From: an uncultured Collinsella sp.
Lineage (GTDB): Bacteria; Actinomycetota; Coriobacteriia; Coriobacteriales; Coriobacteriaceae
DNA length: 64,000 nt
Assembly: GCA_937925715.1 (NCBI GenBank)
Contig: CALAMG010000022.1
Coordinates: forward strand, 21,997-85,996
Direction of reading: 5' to 3'
Position numbers and translations under genes: made by a program. Below the pieces are notes generated by a model. It had not been told where the DNA came from. It was given only the letters and a program-made list of their open reading frames with translations, and searched no databases. How positions within the stretch are numbered: position 1 is the stretch's first letter; the number at the start of each line of letters is the position of its first letter. Positions 1 to 15,051 of the stretch are shown here, piece by piece.

Positions 1-1217
1 ACTACCTGCAGGAACTCGGCGTTGGCGCCGTGCTCATCAACCCACCGCTCGAGTCTGATAGCCATGGCTACGATACGCGTAGCCTGCGCCACATCGACCG
101 CCGCCTGGGTGGGGATGTCGATTTTGCCGCCGTATGCGAGACGCTGCACGACCACGGCATCCGCGTGGTACTCGATGCGGTCTTCAACCACGTCGGTCGC
201 GGCTTTTGGGCCTTCCGCGATGTGCAGGAGCGTAAGTGGGACTCGCCCTACAAGGACTGGTTCCACATTAGCTTTGACGGTGACTCCTGCTATGGCGACG
301 GCTTTTGGTACGAGGGCTGGGAAGGCCACTTTGAGCTTGTGAAGCTCAACTTGCAAAATCCCGCCGTGGTCGATTACCTGCTTGAGTCCGTGCGCCGTTG
401 GGCCGACGTCTTTGGCGTCGACGGTCTGCGCCTGGACGTTGCCTATATGCTCGACCGCGACTTCATGCGCCGTCTGCATAGTTTTACCCGTGAGCTCAAG
501 CCTGACTTCGTGCTGATCGGCGAGACGCTCCACGGCGACTACAACCAGATCGTCAACGACGAGATGCTCGACTCCTGCACCAACTACGAGTGCTACAAGG
601 GCCTGTACTCTAGCTTTAACTCGGTCAACATGTTCGAGATCGCGCATTCGCTGCACCGTCAGTTTGGCGGCGACCCGTGGTGCATCTACCGCGGCAAACA
701 CCTGCTGTCGTTTGCCGACAACCACGATGTGCCGCGCCTGGCGAGCATCCTCACCGACAAGTCCTGTCTGCGCCCCGCTTATGGCATGCTCTTTGGCATG
801 CCGGGCATCCCATGCGTCTACTATGGCAGCGAGTGGGGAATTGCCGGCGAAAAGGGCGGCCCCGATGGCGACTGGGCGCTGCGACCTGCGTTCGATGAGC
901 CTGCGCCCAACGAGCTGACGGCCTTCATCAAGCAGCTCGCGCACCTGCGCTCGGCCGACGACGCGGCGGCCCGTGCTCTCAACTACGGTGCCTATCGCAA
1001 CGTGGTGATTCAGAACAAGCAGCTGCTGTTCGAGCGCGCCTGCGACGACGCGACGGTGCTCGTGGCGGTCAATGCCGTGAACGAGCCCTACACCTTTGGA
1101 GCCGGCGAACTCAGCGGCTCCTTCGTCGACCTGCTTGCCGACGATGCGCCCACGGTCGAGCTGTCGGGTGCCCTTGAGCTTGCACCCTACGAGGTGCGTT
1201 ATCTGCTGAGGGCCTAG
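1..1217 (+). CDS. GH13 alpha-amylase-family glycosidase, 5' truncated by window edge
   Basis: The frame is already open at base 3, so the gene starts upstream of the window. The visible 405 residues carry the four GH13 signatures in order: DAVFNH near base 173, GLRLDV with the nucleophile Asp near 424, GETLHG with the acid/base Glu near 518, and ADNHDV with the transition-state Asp near 712. An all-beta C-terminal segment follows. The family hydrolyses or transfers alpha-glucosidic bonds in starch, maltodextrin or cyclodextrin. Conserved regions look closest to the cyclomaltodextrinase/neopullulanase group, but with the N-terminus missing the substrate cannot be fixed. No signal peptide can be assessed. 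The next gene begins 3 bases after the stop, suggesting co-transcription. Confidence 0.88.
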   Translation, partial: YLQELGVGAVLINPPLESDSHGYDTRSLRHIDRRLGGDVDFAAVCETLHDHGIRVVLDAVFNHVGRGFWAFRDVQERKWDSPYKDWFHISFDGDSCYGDGFWYEGWEGHFELVKLNLQNPAVVDYLLESVRRWADVFGVDGLRLDVAYMLDRDFMRRLHSFTRELKPDFVLIGETLHGDYNQIVNDEMLDSCTNYECYKGLYSSFNSVNMFEIAHSLHRQFGGDPWCIYRGKHLLSFADNHDVPRLASILTDKSCLRPAYGMLFGMPGIPCVYYGSEWGIAGEKGGPDGDWALRPAFDEPAPNELTAFIKQLAHLRSADDAAARALNYGAYRNVVIQNKQLLFERACDDATVLVAVNAVNEPYTFGAGELSGSFVDLLADDAPTVELSGALELAPYEVRYLLRA

Positions 1218-1220
1218 GCC

Positions 1221-1784
1221 ATGGCAGCGTCTGACGAGGGCTATCAACATATTGAGCATGGGTTTGAGCCCGTGTTCGACCAGCACTCGCGCGTTTTGGT
1301 GCTCGGGTCGTTTCCCTCGGTGCTTTCGCGCGCCAATGCCTTTTATTACGGCAACCCTCAGAATCGCTTTTGGCGCGTGATGGCCGCGTGCCTCGGTGTG
1401 CCCGTGCCGCCCAACGAGGGCGATCCTTTGGCAAGCGGTGAGCCCGCGACGCTCGATGCCTCGATTGCCGCCAAGCGGGCCATGCTGCTCAACGGCGGTG
1501 TGGCCCTGTGGGACGTGATCGAGAGCTGCGATATTAAGGGTTCGAGTGACGCCAGCATCAAAAACGTCGTTCCGGCGCATGTCGAGCGCATTGCCGGCGC
1601 AGCTCCCATTGAGCAGGTGGTATGCAACGGTGGTACAGCTGGTCGGCTCTACAAGCGCTATCTACAAGAACGCACCGGGCTGCCGGCCATCGTTCTGCCG
1701 TCGACAAGTCCCGCCAATGCGGCATGGCGCCTAGAGCGCCTTGTTGGGCGCTGGCGCGAGGCCGTTGACTGGGGCGCTCTGTAA
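1221..1784 (+). CDS. DNA-deoxyinosine (hypoxanthine) glycosylase-like protein, UDG superfamily
   Basis: The 187-residue protein has the uracil-DNA-glycosylase fold signature near the N-terminus (VLGSFPSVLSRA, then FYYGNPQNRFW, residues about 30-55) and a C-terminal LPSTSPANA motif (about residue 160), an arrangement typical of the family 6 (HDG) branch, which removes deaminated purines or uracil from DNA. It would act in cytoplasmic base-excision repair. It starts 3 bases after the glycosidase stop with no strong Shine-Dalgarno, which suggests translational coupling despite unrelated functions. Family assignment rests on motif recognition; the substrate (hypoxanthine or uracil) is inferred. 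Confidence 0.75.
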   Translation: MAASDEGYQHIEHGFEPVFDQHSRVLVLGSFPSVLSRANAFYYGNPQNRFWRVMAACLGVPVPPNEGDPLASGEPATLDASIAAKRAMLLNGGVALWDVIESCDIKGSSDASIKNVVPAHVERIAGAAPIEQVVCNGGTAGRLYKRYLQERTGLPAIVLPSTSPANAAWRLERLVGRWREAVDWGAL

Positions 1785-1785
1785 T

Positions 1786-2445
1786 TTAGATATCTGATTG
1801 GGCGCGGGTGCCGAGGCGTTTCATGATGGCATGCCAGATCGGTGCGGGCAGCGCGGGCTTGACGCGCACCATGCCGTCGGCATCGACGCTACCGGCATTG
1901 CCGCCGCCAAGCAGCTGCGCATGCTCAATGGAGCAGCCCATGCGCACAGCGCCCACAAGCTTATCCATCGCTTCCGAAAATGGCCGACGCAAGAGGCCCA
2001 TACGCGGGGAGTGGCGAAGTGCTGCGATGCCGCTGCCGGCACAGACGGCAACGCCGCCACACCATGGTAGGTCACGTAGAATACATGCCCGGTATAGGCG
2101 GTCGAGGACTTCGTCCGCCTGCTTGTTGTTTTTGGACGCGGCCTGGGCGACGACATAGATGCGTGTCTCTGTATTTCCAAGGCGATCGAGTATCTGCTTG
2201 ACTGCGATCATAGCCTCATCGTCAAATGCATCATCAACAGCGAGCACCATGCCATCGACTGCGCCGGCATCATCCGCCTCCAAGTCAACCGGGCGGGGGA
2301 GCGCGGTACCGGAAAGCCGGGCATAGGCCGCGATGGCATCTTGCAGGTCCCAGAGCAAAAACTCAAGATCGGCACTATTGGGAATGCTGATATACGCAAT
2401 GGTTTGCAGCGTTTTTGGTACATCGCTGCGCGCGGTCGGCTCCAT
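1786..2445 (-). CDS. Hypothetical protein, possible flavodoxin-like fold
   Basis: The 219-residue product is not recognised. The start is supported by a strong AAAGGAGG 4 bases upstream of the ATG. The sequence alternates hydrophobic strands and helices (AYISIP, GMVLAVDDAF, RIYVVAQA, GGVAVCAGSGI), which recalls flavodoxin or NAD(P)H-dependent FMN reductase folds, but I see no clear cofactor loop. There is no signal peptide or convincing membrane helix. It converges on the DNA glycosylase gene (1 base between stops) and is divergent from the aminotransferase gene. Function unknown. Confidence 0.6.
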   Translation of the reverse strand: MEPTARSDVPKTLQTIAYISIPNSADLEFLLWDLQDAIAAYARLSGTALPRPVDLEADDAGAVDGMVLAVDDAFDDEAMIAVKQILDRLGNTETRIYVVAQAASKNNKQADEVLDRLYRACILRDLPWCGGVAVCAGSGIAALRHSPRMGLLRRPFSEAMDKLVGAVRMGCSIEHAQLLGGGNAGSVDADGMVRVKPALPAPIWHAIMKRLGTRAQSDI

Positions 2446-2538
2446 GCTGCCTCCTTTCCGGTTGGTTTCCGTTTAGGTTACACCGTCTGGTGGCGCCCCG
2501 CCGCGCTATCCTAGTGCAACCCTTACGAAAGGAACGCC

Positions 2539-3675
2539 ATGCGTCTGCCCATGAATACCTCGCTTGCCACGCTCAAGCCCTCCGGCATCCGCCGGATCAA
2601 CGCACTCGCCGCCCAGCATCCGGGGTGCATCGCGCTCGCGCTCGGCGAGCCCGATTTTCCCACGCCCGATGTGATTAGCGCCGAGGTGACCGCCGCACTG
2701 GACCGCGGTGACACGCACTATCCGCCCAACAACGGTCGCCCCGCCCCGCGTGATGCACTGTCCAAATATATGGATGACGCGGGCCTGGCGTTTTCCGCCG
2801 ATGAGGTCATCCTGACCGACGGTGCGACCGAGGCACTGTCGGCTACATTCATGGCTATGCTCAACCCAGGCGACGAGGTCATTATCCCCACGCCGGCCTT
2901 TGGCCTGTACGAGAGCATCGTCGTGGCCAATCACGCCAAGGCGGTCTTTTTGGATACGGAGCCTGCGCAATTCCAGATTGACGAGGACGCACTTCGTGCC
3001 TGCGTGACGCCGGCGACCAAGGCCATCGTCATCTGCTCGCCCAACAATCCTACGGGCTGTATCCTCAACGCGGCTTCGCTCGACGCCGTGGCGCACGTGG
3101 CGGAGCAGATGGGCATCTACGTGGTCTGCGACGACGTATACAATCGACTCGTCTATGTGGATGGCTACGAGCGCTTCGCCCAGCGACACCCGGAGCTGCG
3201 CGAGCAGACGGTCGTCATCGAGAGCTTCTCCAAGCCCTGGGCTATGACCGGCTGGCGCCTGGGTTGGCTCGCAGCCGCAGCCCCCGTCATCGCCGAGATC
3301 GCAAAAGCTCACCAATACCTAGTATCGAGCGCCGTCTCCTTCGAGATGGACGCCGCGGCCCGAGCCCTGACCGTCGACCCAACCCCCATGCTCGAAGTCT
3401 ACCGAGCCCGTCGCGAACGCGTGCTCGCAGCTTTAGACGCCATGGGCCTCGACGTAGTAGAGCCCGCAGGAGCCTTCTACACTTTCCCGAGCATCAAAAA
3501 GTTCGGCCTAACCAGCGAAGCTTTCTGCATCAAAGCCATCAAAGAAGCAAACGTAGCCCTAGTCCCGGGCGACTGTTTCGGCACCGAAGGCCACATCCGC
3601 CTAAGCTACTGCGTCTCCGACCAAGATCTGGACGAAGGCCTCAGCCGCCTGTCCAACTTCGTTTCAACCCTGTAG
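2539..3675 (+). CDS. Class I/II pyridoxal-phosphate aminotransferase (aspartate aminotransferase-like)
   Basis: The 378-residue length is usual for fold-type I aminotransferases. Visible landmarks are LGEPDFPTP near the N-terminus, the PLP-phosphate region TDGATEALS, CSPNNPTG (substrate Asn), CDDVYNRL (Asp that contacts the pyridine nitrogen), the Schiff-base lysine in SFSKPWAMTGWRLGW, and the C-terminal GHIRLSY with the substrate-carboxylate Arg. It would transfer amino groups between an amino acid and 2-oxoglutarate in the cytoplasm. GAAAGGA upstream supports the ATG at 2539; the ATG 12 bases later is an alternative. Subgroup (aspartate, alanine or aromatic) is not certain. Confidence 0.85.
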   Translation: MRLPMNTSLATLKPSGIRRINALAAQHPGCIALALGEPDFPTPDVISAEVTAALDRGDTHYPPNNGRPAPRDALSKYMDDAGLAFSADEVILTDGATEALSATFMAMLNPGDEVIIPTPAFGLYESIVVANHAKAVFLDTEPAQFQIDEDALRACVTPATKAIVICSPNNPTGCILNAASLDAVAHVAEQMGIYVVCDDVYNRLVYVDGYERFAQRHPELREQTVVIESFSKPWAMTGWRLGWLAAAAPVIAEIAKAHQYLVSSAVSFEMDAAARALTVDPTPMLEVYRARRERVLAALDAMGLDVVEPAGAFYTFPSIKKFGLTSEAFCIKAIKEANVALVPGDCFGTEGHIRLSYCVSDQDLDEGLSRLSNFVSTL

Positions 3676-3736
3676 CCCAACGGGACCCAAAATCATCAGC
3701 CCACCGACCCAAGCATTATGAGTGGGGCGCGTCGCT

Positions 3737-3938
3737 CAACGGACACGAGGATTCGCAGCAAAGGCAACGTAGCTCCGGCCGGGAGGGGCAGGGCGAGTTT
3801 TCCGTAGATTCCGCACGAGCCGAAGGCCACTTAATGTGGCCTTCGTGCGAGCCCAGGACTTGACCGAGCGGAAAACTCGCCCTGCCCCTCCCGGTCGGAG
3901 CGTATGCAGGGTTTGTGTACGAATCCTCGTGTCCGTTG
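3737..3938. repeat. Long-hairpin repeat, copy 1 (202 nt, double-stem)
   Basis: The outer arms at 3737-3755 and 3920-3938 are perfectly complementary over 19 bp. After an unpaired stretch, a second stem pairs 3772-3804 with 3869-3901 (33 bp, one mismatch). The core keeps TTCCGCACGAG, then a small hairpin closing on CACTTAATGTG, then GTGCGAGCCCAGGACT. The same core with different arms occurs near 14.8, 16.8 and 34.1 kb. The right outer arm runs into the -35 box of the rplJ promoter. There is no T-run, so it is not a simple terminator. With 3676-3736 (nothing evident) it fills the gap before the rplJ promoter. Confidence 0.85.
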
Positions 3939-3964
3939 ACCGACGCCGGGGTCCCCGCCATAAT
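3936..3964 (+). promoter_or_regulatory. Candidate sigma70 promoter for rplJ-rplL
   Basis: TTGACC at 3936-3941 and CATAAT at 3959-3964 are separated by 17 bases. The -35 box overlaps the last three bases of the upstream palindrome. A transcript would carry a leader of about 210 nt before rplJ. Confidence 0.6.
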
Positions 3965-4078
3965 ACTTTCGGTTCACGCACGAATCCGCTGCCAGAGACA
4001 GCCGGCGCAAACGGGTCTTACCCGCGAGCTTAATGGGACTTCCCGCCAGCCGAGGTGGTCGAGTAGATATGTCTTCTC

Positions 4079-4115
4079 GCCCCCGTCGCTCATGCAGCGC
4101 GGGGGCTTTCTTTTT
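4079..4115 (+). terminator. Intrinsic terminator/attenuator hairpin in the rplJ leader
   Basis: GCCCCC at 4079-4084 pairs with GGGGGC at 4101-4106, with an inner CGCT/AGCG stem, followed by TTTCTTTTT. It lies inside the transcribed leader between the rplJ promoter and the rplJ start, the position expected for the L10(L12)4-binding leader that attenuates rplJL in many bacteria. The upstream L10-binding fold (about 3990-4078) is inferred from this context, not modelled. Confidence 0.7.
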
Positions 4116-4180
4116 GGACATGCCCCCGTCACGTCCTTGTGGCGGACCGTGCCCGGAAAGAATTCGAGGAGGTGTAATTC

Positions 4181-4702
4181 ATGCCCCAGCAGTACAAAAT
4201 CGACAAGGTTGCAGAGATCGAGTCCCGTATCGCCGAGAACGCCGGTCTGTTCGTCGTCAACTACAACGGTCTGACGGTTAAGCAGGCTCAGGAGCTGCGT
4301 CATCAGCTTCGCGAGTGCGGCGCCGAGATGAAGGTCTACAAGAACAACCTGGTCAAGATCGCCCTCAAGAACCAGGAGCAGCCCGAGATCGACGAGATCC
4401 TCGCCGGCCCCGTTGCTTATGTGTTCTACGAGACCGAGCCGGTCGAGGCCGCTAAGGCCCTTAAGGACTTCTCCGCTAAGTCCAAGGGCGTCCTTGAGAT
4501 CAAGGGCGGTATCTCCGACGGCAAGGCCGTTTCCGCTGATGATGTTAAGGCTATCGCCGAGCTGCCCACCAAGGATCAGCTTCTCGGCCAGATCGCCGGT
4601 CTCATCTCCGGTTTCGCTCGCGACATCGCTGTCTGCGTCAACGGCGTTTCCTCTGGTCTCGCTCGTTCGATCCAGCAGGTCTCCGAGCAGAAGGCAGCCT
4701 AG
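4181..4702 (+). CDS. rplJ: Large ribosomal subunit protein uL10
   Basis: The 173-residue protein has the L10 N-terminal globular domain (KIDKVAEIESRIAENAGLFVV, then the RHQLRECGAEMKVYKNNL rRNA-contact region) and a C-terminal helical spine that binds L7/L12 dimers, ending near residue 173. L10 is the base of the ribosomal stalk that recruits translation GTPases. GGAGGTG 8 bases upstream supports the ATG. It is followed after about 100 bases by rplL, as usual, but rplK and rplA are not upstream; the neighbour there is an aminotransferase gene. Free L10-L7/L12 probably represses the operon through the leader. Confidence 0.97.
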   Translation: MPQQYKIDKVAEIESRIAENAGLFVVNYNGLTVKQAQELRHQLRECGAEMKVYKNNLVKIALKNQEQPEIDEILAGPVAYVFYETEPVEAAKALKDFSAKSKGVLEIKGGISDGKAVSADDVKAIAELPTKDQLLGQIAGLISGFARDIAVCVNGVSSGLARSIQQVSEQKAA

Positions 4703-4804
4703 TTGCTGTTTTCACCCGCGGCGGCAACGCCGCACCCCTGGCGCATTCGCGCCGTGTTTTAACTGATCTCCGTGCATCCGCACGGAAACCGAAAGGACTT
4801 AGAA

Positions 4805-5182
4805 ATGGCTAAGCTTACCACCGATGAGATCATCGATGCTCTTAAGGAAATGACCCTTCTCGAGGCTTCCGAGCTCGTTAAGGCTATCGAGGACACCTTC
4901 GGCGTTTCCGCCGCTGCTCCTGCCGCTGTTGTCGCCGCTCCCGCTGCTGGCGCTGCTGAGGCCGAGGAGAAGACCGAGTTTGACGTCGTGCTCGAGGGCT
5001 TCGGCGACAACAAGATCCAGGTCATCAAGGCCGTCCGTGAGCTCACCAACCTTGGCCTGAAGGAGGCCAAGGAGGTCGTCGAGGGCGCTCCCAAGGCTGT
5101 TCTCGAGGGTGCCAAGAAGGAGGACGCCGAGGCTGCCAAGGAGAAGCTCGAGGCTGCTGGCGCTGCTGTCACCCTCAAGTAA
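4805..5182 (+). CDS. rplL: Large ribosomal subunit protein bL12 (L7/L12)
   Basis: The 125-residue acidic protein has an N-terminal dimerisation helix (KLTTDEIIDALKEMTLLEAS), an Ala/Pro-rich hinge (residues about 38-55) and the C-terminal factor-binding domain (KTEFDVVLEG through LEAAGAAVTLK). Four or more copies form the stalk that stimulates EF-G and EF-Tu GTPase. Start at 4805 is chosen because GAAAGGA lies about 8 bases upstream and MAKLT is the family N-terminus; an in-frame upstream ATG would add 11 unrelated residues. A strong terminator follows, so rplJL does not obviously read into rpoB. Confidence 0.97.
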   Translation: MAKLTTDEIIDALKEMTLLEASELVKAIEDTFGVSAAAPAAVVAAPAAGAAEAEEKTEFDVVLEGFGDNKIQVIKAVRELTNLGLKEAKEVVEGAPKAVLEGAKKEDAEAAKEKLEAAGAAVTLK

Positions 5183-5210
5183 TCAGGCTTTCTCGCCAGA
5201 TTTCTTTGCA

Positions 5211-5246
5211 GGCGGGGTTCGCATTGCGAGCCCCGTCTTTTTTGTT
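5211..5246 (+). terminator. Intrinsic terminator after rplL
   Basis: A GC-rich stem (GCGGGGTTCGC with GCGAGCCCCGT) closes on a short ATT loop and is followed by a T-run. It separates rplJL from galU. Confidence 0.85.
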
Positions 5247-5314
5247 TTTCAGTCCCTCGACATCGGTAGCTCAAACTGCCGTATTCTGTGATTTGCGTCG
5301 TATCGGGTGCCCTG

Positions 5315-5400
5315 CCGTTGGGCAATAAAATTGCACCATTCGAGCAATAATTTGCGTTGACCTGCTGAAGAATTGTCTCTGCCTTGTAGCGACATATAGT
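5315..5400 (+). promoter_or_regulatory. Candidate galU promoter and upstream motif
   Basis: TTGTCT at 5373-5378 and TATAGT at 5395-5400 are spaced by 16 bases. Upstream, CCGTTGGGCAATAAAAT at 5315-5331 recurs with one change at 46023-46039 before ridA, and an AT-rich stretch containing GAGCAATAATTTGC follows. The shared motif may be an operator; its protein is unknown. Confidence 0.45.
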
Positions 5401-5496
5401 TCCAGCGGTAAGATGCTTGGGTATCGCAATTTGGTCTGCGGCCGTGCGCCGCACGCATGGGGCGCTTTTGCGCCTGCGAAAGGATCTTTGAATAAC

Positions 5497-6405
5497 ATGA
5501 AGGCAATCATCCCCGCCGCCGGTCTTGGCACGCGTTTTCTGCCTGGCACCAAGTGCACGCCCAAAGAGATGCTGCCGGTGCTCGACAAGCCCGTCATTCA
5601 GTACGTCGTCGAGGAGGCGCTCGACCCCGAGGAAGTCGACGACGCCATCATCGTTACATCTCCCGGTAAGCCCGAGCTACTGAACTACTTCCAGCCCGAT
5701 CGCTCGCTCGAGAACCTGCTGCGCGAGCGCGGCAAGAACGCCTATGCCGATGCCGTCGCCCACGCTGGCGGTATGCCGGTCGACTTCCGTTATCAGTACG
5801 AGCCCAAGGGCCTCGGCCATGCTATCCGCTCTGCTGCCGACGCCGTGGCAGGGGAGAGCTTCCTGGTTCTTCTGGGCGACTACGTTGTGCCTAACCGCGA
5901 CATCTGCGACAAGATGCTCGCCGTTTCCAAGGAGCACGGTGGCGCTTCGGTTATCGCCGTCGCTGCTTGCTCGCCCGAGGAAGTCAGCCGCTACGGCGTT
6001 ATCGCCGGTGAGCGCGTCGGTTCGCTCGAGGGTGCCGAGGACGTTGCCGATGCAGAGCCGGGCGCTGTCTGGCGTATCGGCGGTCTGGTCGAGAAGCCCG
6101 CTCCCGAGGCTGCTCCGTCCAACCTGTACATCGTCGGTCGTTACCTGCTGAGCCCGCTGGTCATGGACCTGCTGGCAGATCAGCAGGCCGGCAAGGGCGG
6201 CGAGATTCAACTCACCGACGCCATGGCCCGTTCGCTCGACCGCGAGGCCATGTACGCTGTCGTCATCGACCCGCTCTCGGGCTACGACACCGGCACTCCC
6301 TCTGGCTGGATGGCCACCAACGCCCTCATGGCCGCAAGCGATCCTCGCTTTGCCAGCGCCTTCTGGGACGCCATCGACGAGCGCGGCGGCTTGATGCGCA
6401 AATAA
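5497..6405 (+). CDS. galU: UTP-glucose-1-phosphate uridylyltransferase
   Basis: The 302-residue enzyme makes UDP-glucose from UTP and glucose-1-phosphate for cell-envelope polysaccharide and galactose metabolism. The N-terminal nucleotide-binding signature AAGLGTRFLPGTKCTPKEML, EYEPKGLGHAI-type sugar-phosphate region, LLGDYV and the IGGLVEKPAPEAAPSNL segment all match GalU. The start at 5497 places the Rossmann strand KAIIPAAG at the N-terminus; an upstream in-frame ATG would add 28 residues with no homology. It has its own promoter and terminator and sits between rplL and rpoB, which are usually adjacent. Confidence 0.93.
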   Translation: MKAIIPAAGLGTRFLPGTKCTPKEMLPVLDKPVIQYVVEEALDPEEVDDAIIVTSPGKPELLNYFQPDRSLENLLRERGKNAYADAVAHAGGMPVDFRYQYEPKGLGHAIRSAADAVAGESFLVLLGDYVVPNRDICDKMLAVSKEHGGASVIAVAACSPEEVSRYGVIAGERVGSLEGAEDVADAEPGAVWRIGGLVEKPAPEAAPSNLYIVGRYLLSPLVMDLLADQQAGKGGEIQLTDAMARSLDREAMYAVVIDPLSGYDTGTPSGWMATNALMAASDPRFASAFWDAIDERGGLMRK

Positions 6406-6425
6406 GCCTTCGGGCATCGACATTT

Positions 6426-6459
6426 ACGGGCGCGGACCTCGGTTCGCGCCCGTTTTTTT
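6426..6459 (+). terminator. Intrinsic terminator after galU
   Basis: ACGGGCGCG pairs with CGCGCCCGT across a short loop and is followed by seven T residues. Confidence 0.88.
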
Positions 6460-6502
6460 ATAAGAGCTTCGATTGCCGGCTCTCTGTTCACAGAAAATAT
6501 AT

Positions 6503-6515
6503 GAACAGATGTTCG
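6503..6515. promoter_or_regulatory. LexA-box-like dyad upstream of rpoB
   Basis: GAACAGATGTTCG matches the GAAC-N4-GTTC dyad of the Gram-positive/actinobacterial SOS box (CGAAC-N4-GTTCG) apart from the first base. A further GTTC lies 18 bases upstream (6485). It is 180 bp from the rpoB start. A single dyad can arise by chance. Confidence 0.35.
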
Positions 6516-6592
6516 ATACACATACATCTACCTGCGTGTTTTCTGTCGAAAAACTTTGCTACTCCAAAAACTCAATCGCGTCAAGGCTTTTC

Positions 6593-6619
6593 TTGCCCAA
6601 CGGTCGGTACCTGATAAAC
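6593..6619 (+). promoter_or_regulatory. Weak candidate rpoB promoter
   Basis: TTGCCC at 6593-6598 and TAAACT at 6614-6619 with a short 15-base spacer, 75 bases before the rpoB start. The 6460-6693 interval is AT-rich compared with its surroundings, as expected for a promoter region, but no ideal -35/-10 pair is seen. Confidence 0.3.
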
Positions 6620-6693
6620 TATTAGGTTGCGATAACTGGCGAAGCTATGCCTCGCCAACCCACCGAGCATTTCCGTGAAGGAGGAAAAACCTG

Positions 6694-10185
<3,492 letters not shown>

Positions 10186-10191
10186 TTGACT

Positions 10192-14667
<4,476 letters not shown>

Positions 14668-14693
14668 TTTCCTAGTACGTTAACCGTCCTTCC

Positions 14694-14731
14694 AAAGACC
14701 CGTTTCCCAACAGGGAAGCGGGTCTTTTTTG
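14694..14731 (+). terminator. Intrinsic terminator after rpoC
   Basis: AAGACCCG-TTTCCC pairs with GGGAA-GCGGGTCTT over an AACA-type loop, then a T6 run. Confidence 0.9.
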
Positions 14732-14761
14732 GTGAGGAACGTTGCCCCGACGAGCACGTCG

Positions 14762-14898
14762 GATTCCCGGAACGGGCCGCCCGCTGTTTAAGTTTGTCGC
14801 GAGTTCCGCACGCAAAGGAAAGCACTTAATGTGCTTTCCGTCTTGCGCAGGACTGTAGAGCAGCAAACTTAAACAGCGGGCGGCCCGTTCCGGGAATC
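14762..14898. repeat. Long-hairpin repeat, copy 2 (137 nt)
   Basis: Perfectly complementary 35 bp arms at 14762-14796 and 14864-14898. The core has TCGCGAGTTCCGCACG on the left, an inner stem GGAAAGCAC/GTGCTTTCC closing on TTAA-type loop sequence, and CAGGACTGTAGAGCAG on the right. Flanks (a GTTGCCCCGACGAGCACGTC-type segment on the left and CGCGCACAGAAGGGGATTCC on the right) are also similar to those of copy 3. Together with the copy-A repeat and the ECF promoter this accounts for the gap between rpoC and the sigma factor gene. Confidence 0.9.
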
Positions 14899-14926
14899 TA
14901 CCCCGCGCACAGAAGGGGATTCCTTT

Positions 14927-14960
14927 TGTCAAAAAGGGACAGGTTTATTTTGGTAGGTTA
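14927..14960 (-). repeat. AAACCTG-type repeat, copy A (reverse orientation)
   Basis: The complement contains the 20-base core AAAATAAACCTGTCCCTTTT, also present at 16.73 and 42.69 kb. This copy and copy B are in opposite orientation on the two sides of the sigma factor operon. Confidence 0.75.
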
Positions 14961-14974
14961 TTCCTGCTTGAATT

Positions 14975-15003
14975 TGAAACATTTCGTTCGGTCAAAGCGT
15001 ATC
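14975..15003 (+). promoter_or_regulatory. ECF-type promoter, probably autoregulated
   Basis: TGAAAC at 14975-14980 and CGTATC at 14998-15003 are 17 bases apart, resembling the TGAAAC/CGTA consensus recognised by SigW-like ECF sigma factors. It lies 49 bases before the ECF sigma gene. Confidence 0.55.
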
Positions 15004-15051
15004 TATGGTGAGGGCCTCAGCAAGAATCATTAACGTCATCGGGAGGTGATT

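Noticed and set aside
3737..3938. Giant hairpins as ordinary rho-independent terminators
   Set aside because: No T-run follows any copy, stems are much longer than terminators, copy 2 follows a separate true terminator, and the core is conserved in sequence.
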